DNA of 64,000 nucleotides from Hymenobacter sublimis (GTDB lineage Bacteria; Bacteroidota; Bacteroidia; Cytophagales; Hymenobacteraceae), in assembly GCF_023101345.1 (NCBI RefSeq), contig NZ_CP095849.1:28884-92883 (forward strand). Reading direction: 5' to 3'. Numbering within the stretch: the stretch's first letter is position 1; every line of letters starts with the position of its first letter. The translations under genes were made by a program, and so were the position numbers. The notes beneath the pieces are model-generated. The model saw only the letters and a list, made by a program, of their open reading frames with translations, was not told the origin of the DNA and searched no databases. Of the stretch, positions 16,659-27,333 are shown one piece after another.

Positions 16659-17210
16659 ATGAAGATTTCGCAAATTCTCGCCGCCGCCCTGTTGCTCGCC
16701 GCCCCGCTCACCGTTGCCGCTCAGCACAGCCACAAGCCCGGCACCGCTGCCCACGGCCACAAAGCCGCCGGCGAAACCCACGCCCACAAATCCCCCCACG
16801 GCGGAACGGTCCGCACGGCCGGCAAGTACCACCTCGAACTGGTGCAGCAAGCCGGGGAGGTGCACGTGTACCTGCTCGACGCCAACGAGAAAACCATGCC
16901 GCTGGACCGTTCCACCGGCACGGCCATGCTGCTGAGCACGGCGGGCAAAACCACCAGCGTGAAGCTGACGCCCACCGGCGACCATTTCGTGGCCGCCGTG
17001 CCCGCCGGCACTACCCTGCGCACGGCCATCGTGAGCCTGAAAGCCAACGGCAGCTCGCTCAGCGCCCGCTTTGAAAAGCTCGACGCGGCGGCCAAAGCCA
17101 GCAAGGCCACGGCCGCCGCCTACACCTGCCCCATGAACTGCGAAGGCTCGGCCAGCGACAAGCCCGGCAGCTGCCCGAAGTGCGGCATGGCCCTGGTGAA
17201 AAAGTCATAG
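16659..17210 (+). CDS. Secreted His-rich protein with C-terminal heavy-metal-binding motif
   Basis: A 183-residue protein with signal peptide (MKISQILAAALLLAAPLTVAAQ). The mature N-terminus is His-rich (HSHKPG, HGHKAAGETHAHKSPHGG). A beta-type middle domain follows, and the C-terminus holds a YTCPMNCEGS...CPKCGMALV motif, the same Cys4-type metal site as in the 14885 protein but with an extra Cys. Last gene before the RND operon, and on the same strand. A copper or silver sponge of the periplasm is the simplest role (inference). Confidence 0.8.
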   Translation: MKISQILAAALLLAAPLTVAAQHSHKPGTAAHGHKAAGETHAHKSPHGGTVRTAGKYHLELVQQAGEVHVYLLDANEKTMPLDRSTGTAMLLSTAGKTTSVKLTPTGDHFVAAVPAGTTLRTAIVSLKANGSSLSARFEKLDAAAKASKATAAAYTCPMNCEGSASDKPGSCPKCGMALVKKS

Positions 17211-17312
17211 ACGTCGCCTGCTTTTCGGACGCCGGGCGTCCGGACCCGCTTCGTCCAGGTCGTCTGCCGCTGCAACGGTAGGCGGCCCGCTGGCTCGCTC
17301 TAACCTGATTAT

Positions 17313-18557
17313 ATGAAGTATCTGAAATTGAGAAGTGGCGTGCGTTTCCTGCTGGTTCTGGCCCTTTTGCTGGGATTAGGTTTCGAAGCTGCGCGCGCCC
17401 AAACCATCATCAGCCTGGACAGCGCCGAAGCCCAGAGCCTGCGCCGGCACCCCCGGCTGCGGCAGTCAACCCAGGAAATTGAGGAGCAGCGCGCCCTCAA
17501 GCGGGGCTCGTTTGCGCCCGCCAACCCGGACTTTCTGTTCTCGGCCCCTACCGGCGAGATGTGGGCCCCGGGCGTGGTGCAAACCATCGACCTGCCCAAC
17601 GTCTACCGCCAGCAGCGGCGCGTGGCGCAGGCCGGTATTACCCTGGCCGAGCGCAACCGCGACGTGAGCCGGGCCAGCGTGCTGCGCGACACCCGCCTGG
17701 CGTACCTGACCCTGCAGTTTGCCGAGGCCCAGGTGCGGCAGCTCACCTACCAGGACAGCTTGTTTCGCGTGCTGCGCCTGGCCACCGAGCGTTTGTTTAC
17801 GGCCGGCGAAGTCACCTCTCTGCAGCGCATCAGCACCGACGCCGAAGCCCGGCAGGTGACCGTGCTGCTGCAGCAAGCCACCGCCGACCGACAGGCCGCC
17901 CAGCGCCGCCTGGCCTTGCTGCTGGGCCGCCCCAGCGAAGCCCTGGCCACCAGCACCGACCTGGGCCGCACCGGCGCGGAGCTGGCTCAAACGGGCTCGG
18001 CGCTGCTCGCGGGCCTGCCCACCGAGGACAGCACGGCCCTGGTGCGCAGCCCCACGCTGGCCGCCGCCACCCAAAACGTAGCGCTGAGCCAGTCGGGCAT
18101 CAGCCTGGTGCGGGCCCGGCGCACGCCGGCCCTCACCCTCGGGTACCAAAACCAAGCGTTTGAGAACTCAGCCCTGAAATACCGCTTCCAGTTCGGCCTG
18201 TCGGTGCCCATCTGGTTCTGGACCTACCGTTCTCAGCTGCAGGCGGCCACGGCCCGCTCGCAGGCCGCAAGCTACCAGCTGCAGGCCCAGCGCCTGGAGC
18301 TGAGCTCGCAGTACCAGCAGGCCCTGGCCGACACGCGCAAGTTCTCGGCCTCGCTGGGCTACTACGAGCAAACCGGGCTGCCGCAGTCGCGGGCCATCAT
18401 CAGCCAGTCGCAGCGCCTGTTTCGGGCCGGCGAAGTAAGCTACCTGCAGCTCATCCTGAGCCTGAACCAGGCCTTTGCCATCCAGAATACCTACCTGACG
18501 ACCATTCGGGACTACCGCCAGGCCCTCATCGAACTTAACTACCTGCGGGGTGAATAA
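17313..18557 (+). CDS. TolC-family outer-membrane factor of a Cus-type efflux system
   Basis: A 414-residue outer-membrane channel subunit. It has an N-terminal signal (FLLVLALLLGLGFEAARAQ) and the two long helical repeats of TolC proteins, with typical segments (SLRRHPRLRQSTQEIEEQR; AQVRQLTYQDSLFRVLRLAT; second repeat RSQAASYQLQAQRLELSSQ and RLFRAGEVSYLQLILSLNQA). Its stop overlaps the beginning of the next reading frame by a few bases, so it is translated with the downstream genes for a membrane-tethered HGGEDH protein, CusB and CusA. It would complete the path across the outer membrane. Confidence 0.88.
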   Translation: MKYLKLRSGVRFLLVLALLLGLGFEAARAQTIISLDSAEAQSLRRHPRLRQSTQEIEEQRALKRGSFAPANPDFLFSAPTGEMWAPGVVQTIDLPNVYRQQRRVAQAGITLAERNRDVSRASVLRDTRLAYLTLQFAEAQVRQLTYQDSLFRVLRLATERLFTAGEVTSLQRISTDAEARQVTVLLQQATADRQAAQRRLALLLGRPSEALATSTDLGRTGAELAQTGSALLAGLPTEDSTALVRSPTLAAATQNVALSQSGISLVRARRTPALTLGYQNQAFENSALKYRFQFGLSVPIWFWTYRSQLQAATARSQAASYQLQAQRLELSSQYQQALADTRKFSASLGYYEQTGLPQSRAIISQSQRLFRAGEVSYLQLILSLNQAFAIQNTYLTTIRDYRQALIELNYLRGE

Positions 18558-18558
18558 C

Positions 18559-19185
18559 ATGAAACAACTCCTGATTTTGCTCCTGGGCCTGCTTGTGCTG
18601 AGCGGCACGGCCTACGCCCACGGGGGCGAGGACCACGGCGACGGGCCCAAGGCCGGCACGGCGGCGGGCGCCACGTCCTTTTCCGTGGCCACGCTCTCGG
18701 AACAGTTCGAGGCCCTGCTGCGCTACGAGCCCCTGGAAGGGGGTAAGCCCGCCGATTTGCGCCTGTTCCTCTCCGACTACGCCACCAACGCCCCGATCAA
18801 GGGCGCCAAGCTCACGCTCACCAACCCGGAAGATGCCAACCTGAAATGGGCCGTGAAAGAGCAGGAGCCGGGCGTGTACCTCGTCGAAGGCCAGTTTCCG
18901 GCCAACAAGGCTTACAGCTTCGCCCTCAACATCGTGGCGGGTGAGAAAGCCGATTTGCTCTTGCTCGAAGGCATCAAAGTAGGAGAGAAGCTGCCCGTCG
19001 CCGCGGCTCCCCACGCGGAGGCAACCGGGCTCTTTTCCTCCTGGAAAACCATCCTGGCCTTGACCGGGGCCTTTGTGCTCGGCATCGTACTCACGGCCCT
19101 GCTCATGCGCCGACGCCGTCCCGAGCCCGTGCCCCAGACTTCCGAGCAGGCGTTGACCGCCAGCCGCCGCACCCCCTTCCCTTAA
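18559..19185 (+). CDS. Periplasmic HGGEDHG protein with C-terminal membrane anchor
   Basis: About 208 residues, signal peptide (LLILLLGLLVLSGTAYA), then the His/Asp motif HGGEDHGDG directly after cleavage, a beta-sandwich-like domain and a C-terminal helix (TILALTGAFVLGIVLTALLM) ending in Arg residues. The ATG at 18559 is preferred to the GTG at 18550. The same HGGEDHGG motif begins the mature CusB-like protein encoded next, which suggests a shared metal-binding mode or interaction. A helper of the RND pump is inferred; I know no named family. Confidence 0.7.
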   Translation: MKQLLILLLGLLVLSGTAYAHGGEDHGDGPKAGTAAGATSFSVATLSEQFEALLRYEPLEGGKPADLRLFLSDYATNAPIKGAKLTLTNPEDANLKWAVKEQEPGVYLVEGQFPANKAYSFALNIVAGEKADLLLLEGIKVGEKLPVAAAPHAEATGLFSSWKTILALTGAFVLGIVLTALLMRRRRPEPVPQTSEQALTASRRTPFP

Positions 19186-19197
19186 TGCTACCCCGAT

Positions 19198-20343
19198 ATG
19201 AAAACCAAGCATAAAATCCTGGCCGTTACGGCCGCCGCGGGACTGGTCCTGACGGTGCTGCTCCCTCCACCGGGTTTGGTGCAGGCGCACGGTGGCGAAG
19301 ACCACGGTGGCACGGCCAAAGCCAGCACCGGCGTGGCCCTTTCCGACGAGGTACTGCTGCCCAAGGAAAGCCAGTTCCTGTTTCAGGTGCGCACCAACCT
19401 GGCTGCTTTCTCCACCACCTACAGCCGGGCCACGCTCTACGGCACGGTGTCGGCCGCGGCCGGGGGCGAGGGCCGCATCGTGGTGCCCCAGACCGGGCGC
19501 ATCGTGAGCCTCGCGGCCCAGGTAGGCAAAACGGTGCGGGCCGGGCAGACCCTGGCCGTCATCGAGCAAACGCTGGATGCCACCCAGCAAATCGGCCTCA
19601 GCACCGAGCGGGCCAACGCCCAGGCCGAGCTGCGCGCCGCCCAGCAGGACTACGCCCGCCTGCAGAGCATCGCCGACATCGCCGCCCGCAAGGACGTGGT
19701 GGCCGCCGAGCTGCGCCTGCGCCAAGCCCGCCAGAACGCCAGCATCTACAACGGCCAGGCCCAGCAGCGCCGCGTGAGCATCACCTCGCCCGTGAGCGGC
19801 ACCGTGGACGTGTTTAATCTCGCTGTCGGTCAACAAGTCAACCAGGGCGACGAGCTGTTTCGGGTCATCAACCCCGGCAAGCTGCGCGTCGAAGCCCAGG
19901 TGTTTGCCCAGGACCTGGACAAGGTCACGCCGGGCGCCATGTTCCGAATCGAAGGGCTGCAGGGCCAGACTGGCGTGCCCGCCCGCCTGGTGGTGTTCAG
20001 CAACGTGGTGAACCCGGTGAACCAGGCCCGCCAGCTGGTGCTGGAGCTTGATGCCCAGGAAGGCAGCGCCTACCGTGCCGGCCAGGCCGTGAACGTGCAG
20101 GTCGTGGGCCAGACCGGCGGGGGCAAGCCCCAGCTGGTGGTGCCCACCTCGGCCATCACCGACCTCAACGGCAAGCCCGTGGTGTTTGTGCACACCGAGC
20201 CCGAGCGGTTCAAGATTCGCTACGTGCAGCCCGGCGCCGTGAATGGCCAGCAGACCGTGCTGGTGCAGGGCGAAATCAACGAAAACGACCGGGTGGTCAC
20301 CGCCGGCACCTACCAGCTCAAATCCATTTACCTCAACCAATAA
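19198..20343 (+). CDS. cusB: RND efflux periplasmic adaptor (CusB-like)
   Basis: A 381-residue membrane-fusion protein joining the inner-membrane RND pump to the TolC-like channel. It has an N-terminal hydrophobic signal, the motif HGGEDHGG at the mature start, a split lipoyl domain (RIVVPQTGRIVSLAAQVGKT and ITSPVSGTVDVFNLAVGQQV), a helical hairpin between them (about residues 130-190) and beta-barrel plus membrane-proximal domains (GVPARLVVFSNVVNP...VPTSAITDLNGK). All expected domains are present. It lies between the HGGEDHG protein and an NTF2-like gene. Confidence 0.9.
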   Translation: MKTKHKILAVTAAAGLVLTVLLPPPGLVQAHGGEDHGGTAKASTGVALSDEVLLPKESQFLFQVRTNLAAFSTTYSRATLYGTVSAAAGGEGRIVVPQTGRIVSLAAQVGKTVRAGQTLAVIEQTLDATQQIGLSTERANAQAELRAAQQDYARLQSIADIAARKDVVAAELRLRQARQNASIYNGQAQQRRVSITSPVSGTVDVFNLAVGQQVNQGDELFRVINPGKLRVEAQVFAQDLDKVTPGAMFRIEGLQGQTGVPARLVVFSNVVNPVNQARQLVLELDAQEGSAYRAGQAVNVQVVGQTGGGKPQLVVPTSAITDLNGKPVVFVHTEPERFKIRYVQPGAVNGQQTVLVQGEINENDRVVTAGTYQLKSIYLNQ

Positions 20344-20361
20344 CCCTTTTCCCGTTTCCCT

Positions 20362-20871
20362 ATGCGCCGTTTCCTCCTTGCCCTGTTGGCCGTTCCCGCC
20401 CTGTCGGCTACCGCTTTTGCCCAAACCACGCCCGCTGCAGCGGCAACCCCCAGCGCCGATGAGGCGGCTGTGCGGTCCGTGCTGACTAAGTACCAGCAGG
20501 CCGTGCAAAAGCTCGATACCACGGGCACCGCCCGCCTGTTCACGGCCAACTCCCAGGTGTTCGAGTCGGGTGGGGTGGAAGGCTCCTACCGGCACTACGC
20601 CGAGCACCACCTGGCCCCCGAGCTCAAGGAGTTTAGCGCCTTCACCTTCAGCGACTACAAGGCCGCCGTGCAGGTAGACGGTCCTTATGCTTTCGCAACG
20701 GAAACCTACACCTATACCATTAACCTCAAGAAGGACCCCAAGGAGAAAGAGGCCAAGGCGCCCATCGTGCGTCGCGGGGTGGCCACGTCGGTGCTGCGCA
20801 AAAACGCCGCCGGCCAGTGGCAAATCATGAGCACCCACACCTCGGCCCGCACGCCCCGGGTCAAGAAATAA
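20362..20871 (+). CDS. Secreted SnoaL/NTF2-like protein
   Basis: A 169-residue protein with a signal peptide (MRRFLLALLAVPALSATAFAQ) and a single cone-shaped NTF2-like domain (DEAAVRSVLTKYQQAVQKLDT ... GQWQIMSTHTSARTPR), matching DUF4440/SnoaL-like proteins. Proteins of this kind bind small ligands, and some are found with RND pumps in Bacteroidota. No catalytic residues can be assigned. It is placed between the adaptor and pump genes, probably on the same transcript. Confidence 0.72.
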   Translation: MRRFLLALLAVPALSATAFAQTTPAAAATPSADEAAVRSVLTKYQQAVQKLDTTGTARLFTANSQVFESGGVEGSYRHYAEHHLAPELKEFSAFTFSDYKAAVQVDGPYAFATETYTYTINLKKDPKEKEAKAPIVRRGVATSVLRKNAAGQWQIMSTHTSARTPRVKK

Positions 20872-20966
20872 GACGCACAGGGCGTGCCCTGTCCGCCCCA
20901 CTGGCCCACCGGCCGGACTACACCGAAGTCGCCCTTGAGGCTCCTTCCACTTTGCGCTAATACCCC

Positions 20967-24188
<3,222 letters not shown>

Positions 24189-24191
24189 GCG

Positions 24192-24503
24192 ATGCTGCAC
24201 GCCTTTCTGCATATCACGGTGCCAGGGCTCTACGCCCTGGCCTTTCACCGCCCCCACTGGCGGCGGGTGTGGGCGGTGCTGGCCAGTGCCCTGCTGCTCG
24301 ACCTGGACCACCTCTGGGCGACTCCTTTCTACGACCCGGACCGCTGCAGCATCAACTTCCACACCTTTCACACCTACTGGGCCATCGGCGGCTACGTGCT
24401 ACTGCTGCTACCCGCCCGCACGCGCATCTGGGCCGTGGGCTTCCTGCTGCACATGGTGCTGGACTACACCGAATGCTGGCAGCGCGGCATTTACCTGCCT
24501 TAA
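24192..24503 (+). CDS. DUF6122 membrane protein
   Basis: A 103-residue protein with about three membrane helices and charged/His/Cys residues within them: LHITVPGLYALAFHR, LLLDLDHLWATPFYDPDRCSINFHTFH and LLHMVLDYTECWQRG. It matches the C-terminal domain of the 8765-9538 protein. It starts 3 bp after cusA and therefore is likely co-translated with the pump. The DLDHL..TPFYDP.RCS and H.FH motifs suggest metal binding in the membrane, but no function is known. Confidence 0.8.
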   Translation: MLHAFLHITVPGLYALAFHRPHWRRVWAVLASALLLDLDHLWATPFYDPDRCSINFHTFHTYWAIGGYVLLLLPARTRIWAVGFLLHMVLDYTECWQRGIYLP

Positions 24504-24515
24504 CCTCGCTTGCTG

Positions 24516-25145
24516 ATGCCTAATCGCTCCGCTTCTGCTTCGCCCACCACTGTGCTTTACATCAAGCACATGGTGTGCGCGCGCGGTATCCGGGTGGTTC
24601 GGCAGGAGCTGGAAGGGCTGGGCTTGCAGGTGCTCGACGTGCGCCTGGGGGCCGCCACGGTCGCCGGAGAGCCGGAAGACCTGGACTGGCCCCGCCTGCG
24701 GGCCACGCTGGAAGCAGCCCGGTTTGCGCTGCTCGAAACCTTTCACCAGACCCTGGTGGAACGGGTCAGCGTGGCCGTGAACCGCCTGTTGCGCGAGCCC
24801 GGCGAAAGCCTGCGGCACCGGGCATTCGGGGCGGCGGTGGCCCGTGAGCTGGACCTGACGTACGGGCAGCTGAGCGCGGCCTTTGCCCGCTTGGTGGGCG
24901 ATAAGACGCTGGCGGCCTACATCCTGAGTCAGCGCCTGGCTTATGCGCAGGAGCTGCTGCTTTCTTCCTCCCTGAGCGTGGGCCTAATTGCCCGGCACCT
25001 GGGCTACACCAGCCTGGCGCACTTCTCCGGCCAATTCCGGCGCTTGGCCCGCTGTTCGCCTTCCGCATATCGTCGGCTGCTGCGGGCCGAAAGGGCTCCG
25101 GTGGTAGGGGAGGAGGCCCCAAATCATGCAAGGGAAGAAGACTAA
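24516..25145 (+). CDS. AraC-family regulator with degenerate HMA-like site (paralogue)
   Basis: A 209-residue relative of the 10401-11033 regulator. The N-terminal region (VLYIKHMVCARGIRVVRQELEG) keeps the HMA-like context but has CARG in place of CPQC, so the second Cys of the metal site is lost. The C-terminal part is an AraC double helix-turn-helix (LRHRAFGAAVARELDLTYGQL, LSVGLIARHLGYTSLAHFSGQF). The ATG at 24516 is preferred to the upstream TTG at 24510. Last gene of the Cus operon; an operator motif overlaps its final codons. It may sense a different signal, or act with its paralogue. Confidence 0.82.
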   Translation: MPNRSASASPTTVLYIKHMVCARGIRVVRQELEGLGLQVLDVRLGAATVAGEPEDLDWPRLRATLEAARFALLETFHQTLVERVSVAVNRLLREPGESLRHRAFGAAVARELDLTYGQLSAAFARLVGDKTLAAYILSQRLAYAQELLLSSSLSVGLIARHLGYTSLAHFSGQFRRLARCSPSAYRRLLRAERAPVVGEEAPNHAREED

Positions 25146-25153
25146 TATGTAAA
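25121..25153 (+). promoter_or_regulatory. Putative copper-regulon operator, site 3 (upstream of copper-storage gene)
   Basis: AAATCATGCAA (25121-25131), 16-bp spacer, TGTAAA (25148-25153). The first half lies inside the last codons of the AraC gene. A -7-like TATACTTA begins at 25174, exactly 26 bp after the start of TGTAAA, and the next start codon is at 25232. Confidence 0.7.
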
Positions 25154-25231
25154 ACCTTGGGCCACAGAGAAGGTATACTTAGGCAGCGACCCGGTTGGGT
25201 TGCCTTGTTCGTTCACCTACACCCCTTTCCC

Positions 25232-25567
25232 ATGCATACCCAAAACCAAAGCCTGCTCGACGCCCTCAATGCCTGTATCGCCGCCTGTGAGCATTGTGCT
25301 ACGGCCTGCCTGCAGGAAGACAACGTGAAGATGATGGCCCGCTGCGTGCTGTTGGACCGCGACTGTGCCGACATCTGCGCCCTCACCGCCCGCTTCACTG
25401 CCCGCGGCTCGGAGCACGCCGCCCATCTGCTACGCGAGTGCGCTGAAATCTGCAAGGCCTGCGCCGACGAGTGCGAGAAGCACGGCGCTCACTCCGAGCA
25501 CTGCCGCCAGTGCGCCGAGGCCTGCCGCCGCTGCGAGCAGGCCTGCCGCCAGGGCATTGCTGCTTAA
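25232..25567 (+). CDS. Four-helix-bundle copper-binding protein (Csp/DUF326-type)
   Basis: A 111-residue cytosolic protein with at least 13 Cys and several His, mostly as CxxxC-type pairs along predicted helices: LNACIAACEHCATACLQ, DCADICALTA, CAEICKACADECEKH, HCRQCAEACRRCEQACR. This is the signature of copper-storage proteins (Csp/DUF326), whose four-helix bundle is lined with Cys that bind many Cu+ ions. No signal peptide, so it would be a Csp3-like cytosolic store. The ATG at 25232 begins the family's conserved start; an operator and -7-like box lie upstream and a strong terminator downstream. Confidence 0.9.
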   Translation: MHTQNQSLLDALNACIAACEHCATACLQEDNVKMMARCVLLDRDCADICALTARFTARGSEHAAHLLRECAEICKACADECEKHGAHSEHCRQCAEACRRCEQACRQGIAA

Positions 25568-25586
25568 ATATCCTCGATACCATGGG

Positions 25587-25618
25587 AAGCCAGCTCGTCG
25601 CGTACGGGCTGGCTTTTT
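25587..25618 (+). terminator. Intrinsic terminator after the copper-storage gene
   Basis: Stem AAGCCAGC (25587-25594) with GCTGGCTT (25608-25615), 13-nt loop, followed by TTT (five Ts in all with the stem end). Confidence 0.8.
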
Positions 25619-25635
25619 CGTGGGCCCCGGTGTGT

Positions 25636-25668
25636 TAATTATGCTGGTTCGCGGCCTAATTCTGTACG
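25636..25668 (+). promoter_or_regulatory. Putative copper-regulon operator, site 6 (upstream of DUF2269-like gene)
   Basis: TAATTATGCTG (25636-25646, 8/11 matches), 16-bp spacer ending CCTAATTC, then TGTACG (25663-25668). A perfect -7 box, TACTTTTG, begins at 25689, 26 bp after the second half. The spacer shares CCTAATT with site 4, at the same position. Confidence 0.65.
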
Positions 25669-25729
25669 CCGGGCCTGGGCGACACCCCTACTTTTGCGGG
25701 GTCCTTCACCCGCCCCAACTGCCTCGCTG

Positions 25730-26374
25730 ATGACAATGGCTCCCGCCCTGCGCAAATTCATGCTCACCGCCCACATCACGTTCTCGGTGGGCTGGCTCGG
25801 CGCCGTGGCCATGTTCCTGGCCCTGGCCATCACCGGCCTGACCAGTACTGATGCGTTGCTGGTGCGCACGGCCTACCTGGCCATGGGGCTGAGCGGCTGG
25901 TTTGTTATTGTGCCCTCCAGCCTGGCCGCGCTGGCCACCGGCGTGGTGCAGGCGCTGGGCACGCCCTGGGGCTTGTTTAAGCATTACTGGGTGCTGGTCA
26001 AGCTGGTGCTCACGGTAGCGGCCACGCTGCTGTTGCTGCTGCACATCCAGCCCATCGCCTACCTGGCCGAGGTAGCCGCCAAAGCCGACCTCTCGGCAAC
26101 TGACCTGCGCGGGCTGCGCCTGCAGCTGCTGGCCGATGCCGCGGCCGCGCTGGTCGTGCTGCTGGCAGCCACCGCCATTTCGGTGTACAAGCCCTGGGGC
26201 CGCATTGGTAAGTGGCGGCTGCAAAAGCAGGCGCATGCCCAAGCCGTGGCCGCGGGCCACGCAACTGCTATGCCCACCCCCTGGGGCCGCTATTTGCTCA
26301 TCGCCGGGCTGGTGCTGCTCCTACTCTTTGTCATCGGCAAACACTTGCTCGGCGGGGGCATGGGCCACCATTAA
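25730..26374 (+). CDS. DUF2269/CopD-like integral membrane protein
   Basis: A 214-residue protein with about five membrane helices (KFMLTAHITFSVGWLGAVAM, MGLSGWFVIVPSSLAALATG, YWVLVKLVLTVAATLLLLLHI, LLADAAAALVVLLAATAISV, YLLIAGLVLLLLFVIGKHLLG) and His residues at helix ends (HIT, HYW, HIQ). The GWLGAVAMF and helix pattern resembles DUF2269/CopD-family proteins that may take part in copper uptake or haem/copper handling. It has its own operator-type motif and -7 box, so it seems to be a separate member of the same regulon. It ends with GGGMGHH. Confidence 0.7.
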   Translation: MTMAPALRKFMLTAHITFSVGWLGAVAMFLALAITGLTSTDALLVRTAYLAMGLSGWFVIVPSSLAALATGVVQALGTPWGLFKHYWVLVKLVLTVAATLLLLLHIQPIAYLAEVAAKADLSATDLRGLRLQLLADAAAALVVLLAATAISVYKPWGRIGKWRLQKQAHAQAVAAGHATAMPTPWGRYLLIAGLVLLLLFVIGKHLLGGGMGHH

Positions 26375-26421
26375 AGCTAGCGTGCGACGTGTCAGGCAGG
26401 CAAAGGGGGATTAGCTGCTAC

Positions 26422-26454
26422 AAATCATGCAAGCCTGAAGCCTAATTGTGTACC
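26422..26454 (+). promoter_or_regulatory. Putative copper-regulon operator, site 4 (upstream of HMA gene)
   Basis: AAATCATGCAA (26422-26432), 16-bp spacer, TGTACC (26449-26454). The -7 box TACTTTTG begins at 26475, 26 bp after TGTACC starts; the start codon is at 26533. Confidence 0.7.
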
Positions 26455-26532
26455 CCTTCCCGGGCACGTGCCGCTACTTTTGGGTGTTTTAATTCCGAAC
26501 CCGCCCACCACGGGCGCCACGCATTTACTCCC

Positions 26533-26739
26533 ATGAAAACGCTCCAATTCAACACCAACATCAACTGCGGCGGCTGCATCAAAGCCGTAACGCCCACCCT
26601 CAACGGCGAGAAGGCGATTGCCTCCTGGCAGGTCGACACGGCCAACCCCAACAAGGTGCTCACCGTGACCGGCGACGTGACCGAGGAGCAGGTGCTGGCG
26701 CTCGTAGAAGATGCCGGCTTCAAGGCTGAAAAGGCCTAG
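26533..26739 (+). CDS. HMA-domain metallochaperone-like protein
   Basis: A 68-residue protein consisting of one heavy-metal-associated fold: MKTLQFNTNINCGGCIKAVT with a CxxC (NCGGC) in the metal loop, then TANPNKVLTVTGDVTEEQVLALVEDAGFKAE. It resembles CopZ-type Cu+ chaperones but has NCGGC instead of GMTCxxC. It would carry Cu+ to CopA or to the AraC regulator (inference). The ATG at 26533 is chosen because the fold starts there and a promoter lies upstream. Confidence 0.85.
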   Translation: MKTLQFNTNINCGGCIKAVTPTLNGEKAIASWQVDTANPNKVLTVTGDVTEEQVLALVEDAGFKAEKA

Positions 26740-26834
26740 ACATTTTAGTGAGTGCCACCCACGGAATACGGACCGTGGCTGTTTGAACTACCCCGCGGCC
26801 GTACCCGGCGGGCTCATCTTAACCACCAGAACCG

Positions 26835-27032
26835 ATGAAACGCAAGATGATGATGTTCGGCGCCGCGGCGCTGCTCTCCGGCGGCGCCTTGTTTGGCTTC
26901 ACCAGCCCAACCCCGACCGCGGCGGATTGTCCACTGAAGGGCACCCCCGATTGCCCGCTGGTGCAAAACTGCGCCCAGGCCGGCACTCCGGCCTGCACGG
27001 CGGGAGCCCCTAGCTGCTGCGCGGCCAAGTAA
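26835..27032 (+). CDS. Secreted Cys-rich mini-protein
   Basis: A 65-residue protein: signal peptide (MKRKMMMFGAAALLSGGALFG), then a 40-residue mature part with seven Cys (DCPLKGTPDCPLVQNCAQ, ACTAG, SCC). The DCPL repeat and paired SCC look like a metallothionein-type or disulfide peptide. It lies 95 bp after the HMA gene and before a strong terminator, so the two are probably co-transcribed. Likely a periplasmic metal sponge; no family recognised. Confidence 0.65.
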   Translation: MKRKMMMFGAAALLSGGALFGFTSPTPTAADCPLKGTPDCPLVQNCAQAGTPACTAGAPSCCAAK

Positions 27033-27050
27033 GCTGCCCACGCTCGTGTA

Positions 27051-27082
27051 AAACGCCCGGCCCCAGTAGGTCGGGCGTTTTT
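27051..27082 (+). terminator. Intrinsic terminator after the Cys-rich gene
   Basis: Stem AAACGCCCG (27051-27059) with CGGGCGTTT (27072-27080), 12-nt loop, then two more Ts and a CGTTTT run. Confidence 0.82.
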
Positions 27083-27130
27083 CGTTTTAGCGTTTCCTGG
27101 GACGGCCTGTAGTCAGGACCAGGTTGCTTG

Positions 27131-27164
27131 AAATTATGCAACCGTGCGGCCGTTTGCGTGTAAA
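27131..27164 (+). promoter_or_regulatory. Putative copper-regulon operator, site 5 (upstream of DUF2231 gene)
   Basis: AAATTATGCAA (27131-27141), 17-bp spacer, TGTAAA (27159-27164). A -7-like TACGTATG begins at 27182 (23 bp after TGTAAA starts). The gene it faces starts at 27334, leaving a leader of about 140 nt that holds a terminator hairpin. Confidence 0.62.
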
Positions 27165-27267
27165 CATTGTCGCGGTTTGACTACGTATGGTACCCAACAG
27201 GGAAAGCAACGACCGCCTGGCTAGGACCAGTGGTCAGCGCGGCCTCTCCATTACCCATTGGGATTTG

Positions 27268-27303
27268 CCCCGGCACTGCTGCTTGCGGTCAGCCGGGGTT
27301 TTT
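27268..27303 (+). terminator. Terminator-like hairpin inside the leader of the DUF2231 gene
   Basis: Stem CCCCGGC (27268-27274) with GCCGGGG (27292-27298), followed by five Ts (27299-27303), 30 bp before the start codon at 27334. Its place between a promoter/operator and the gene suggests an attenuator. The rest of the 27033-27333 gap holds the previous terminator and operator site 5. Confidence 0.5.
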
Positions 27304-27333
27304 CCGTGTACCGGCCTTGGCTCATTCGGCTCT

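Noticed and set aside
17221..17250. Small hairpin with arms GGACGCC/GGGCGTCC before the TolC-like gene
   Set aside because: Short, no T-run, and GC-rich palindromes like this are frequent in this genome; not called as a terminator.
18535..20901. A 788-codon open frame opposite the CusB-like gene
   Set aside because: Same reason: antisense frame of GC-rich genes, His/Gly/Leu-rich and without a start context or family.
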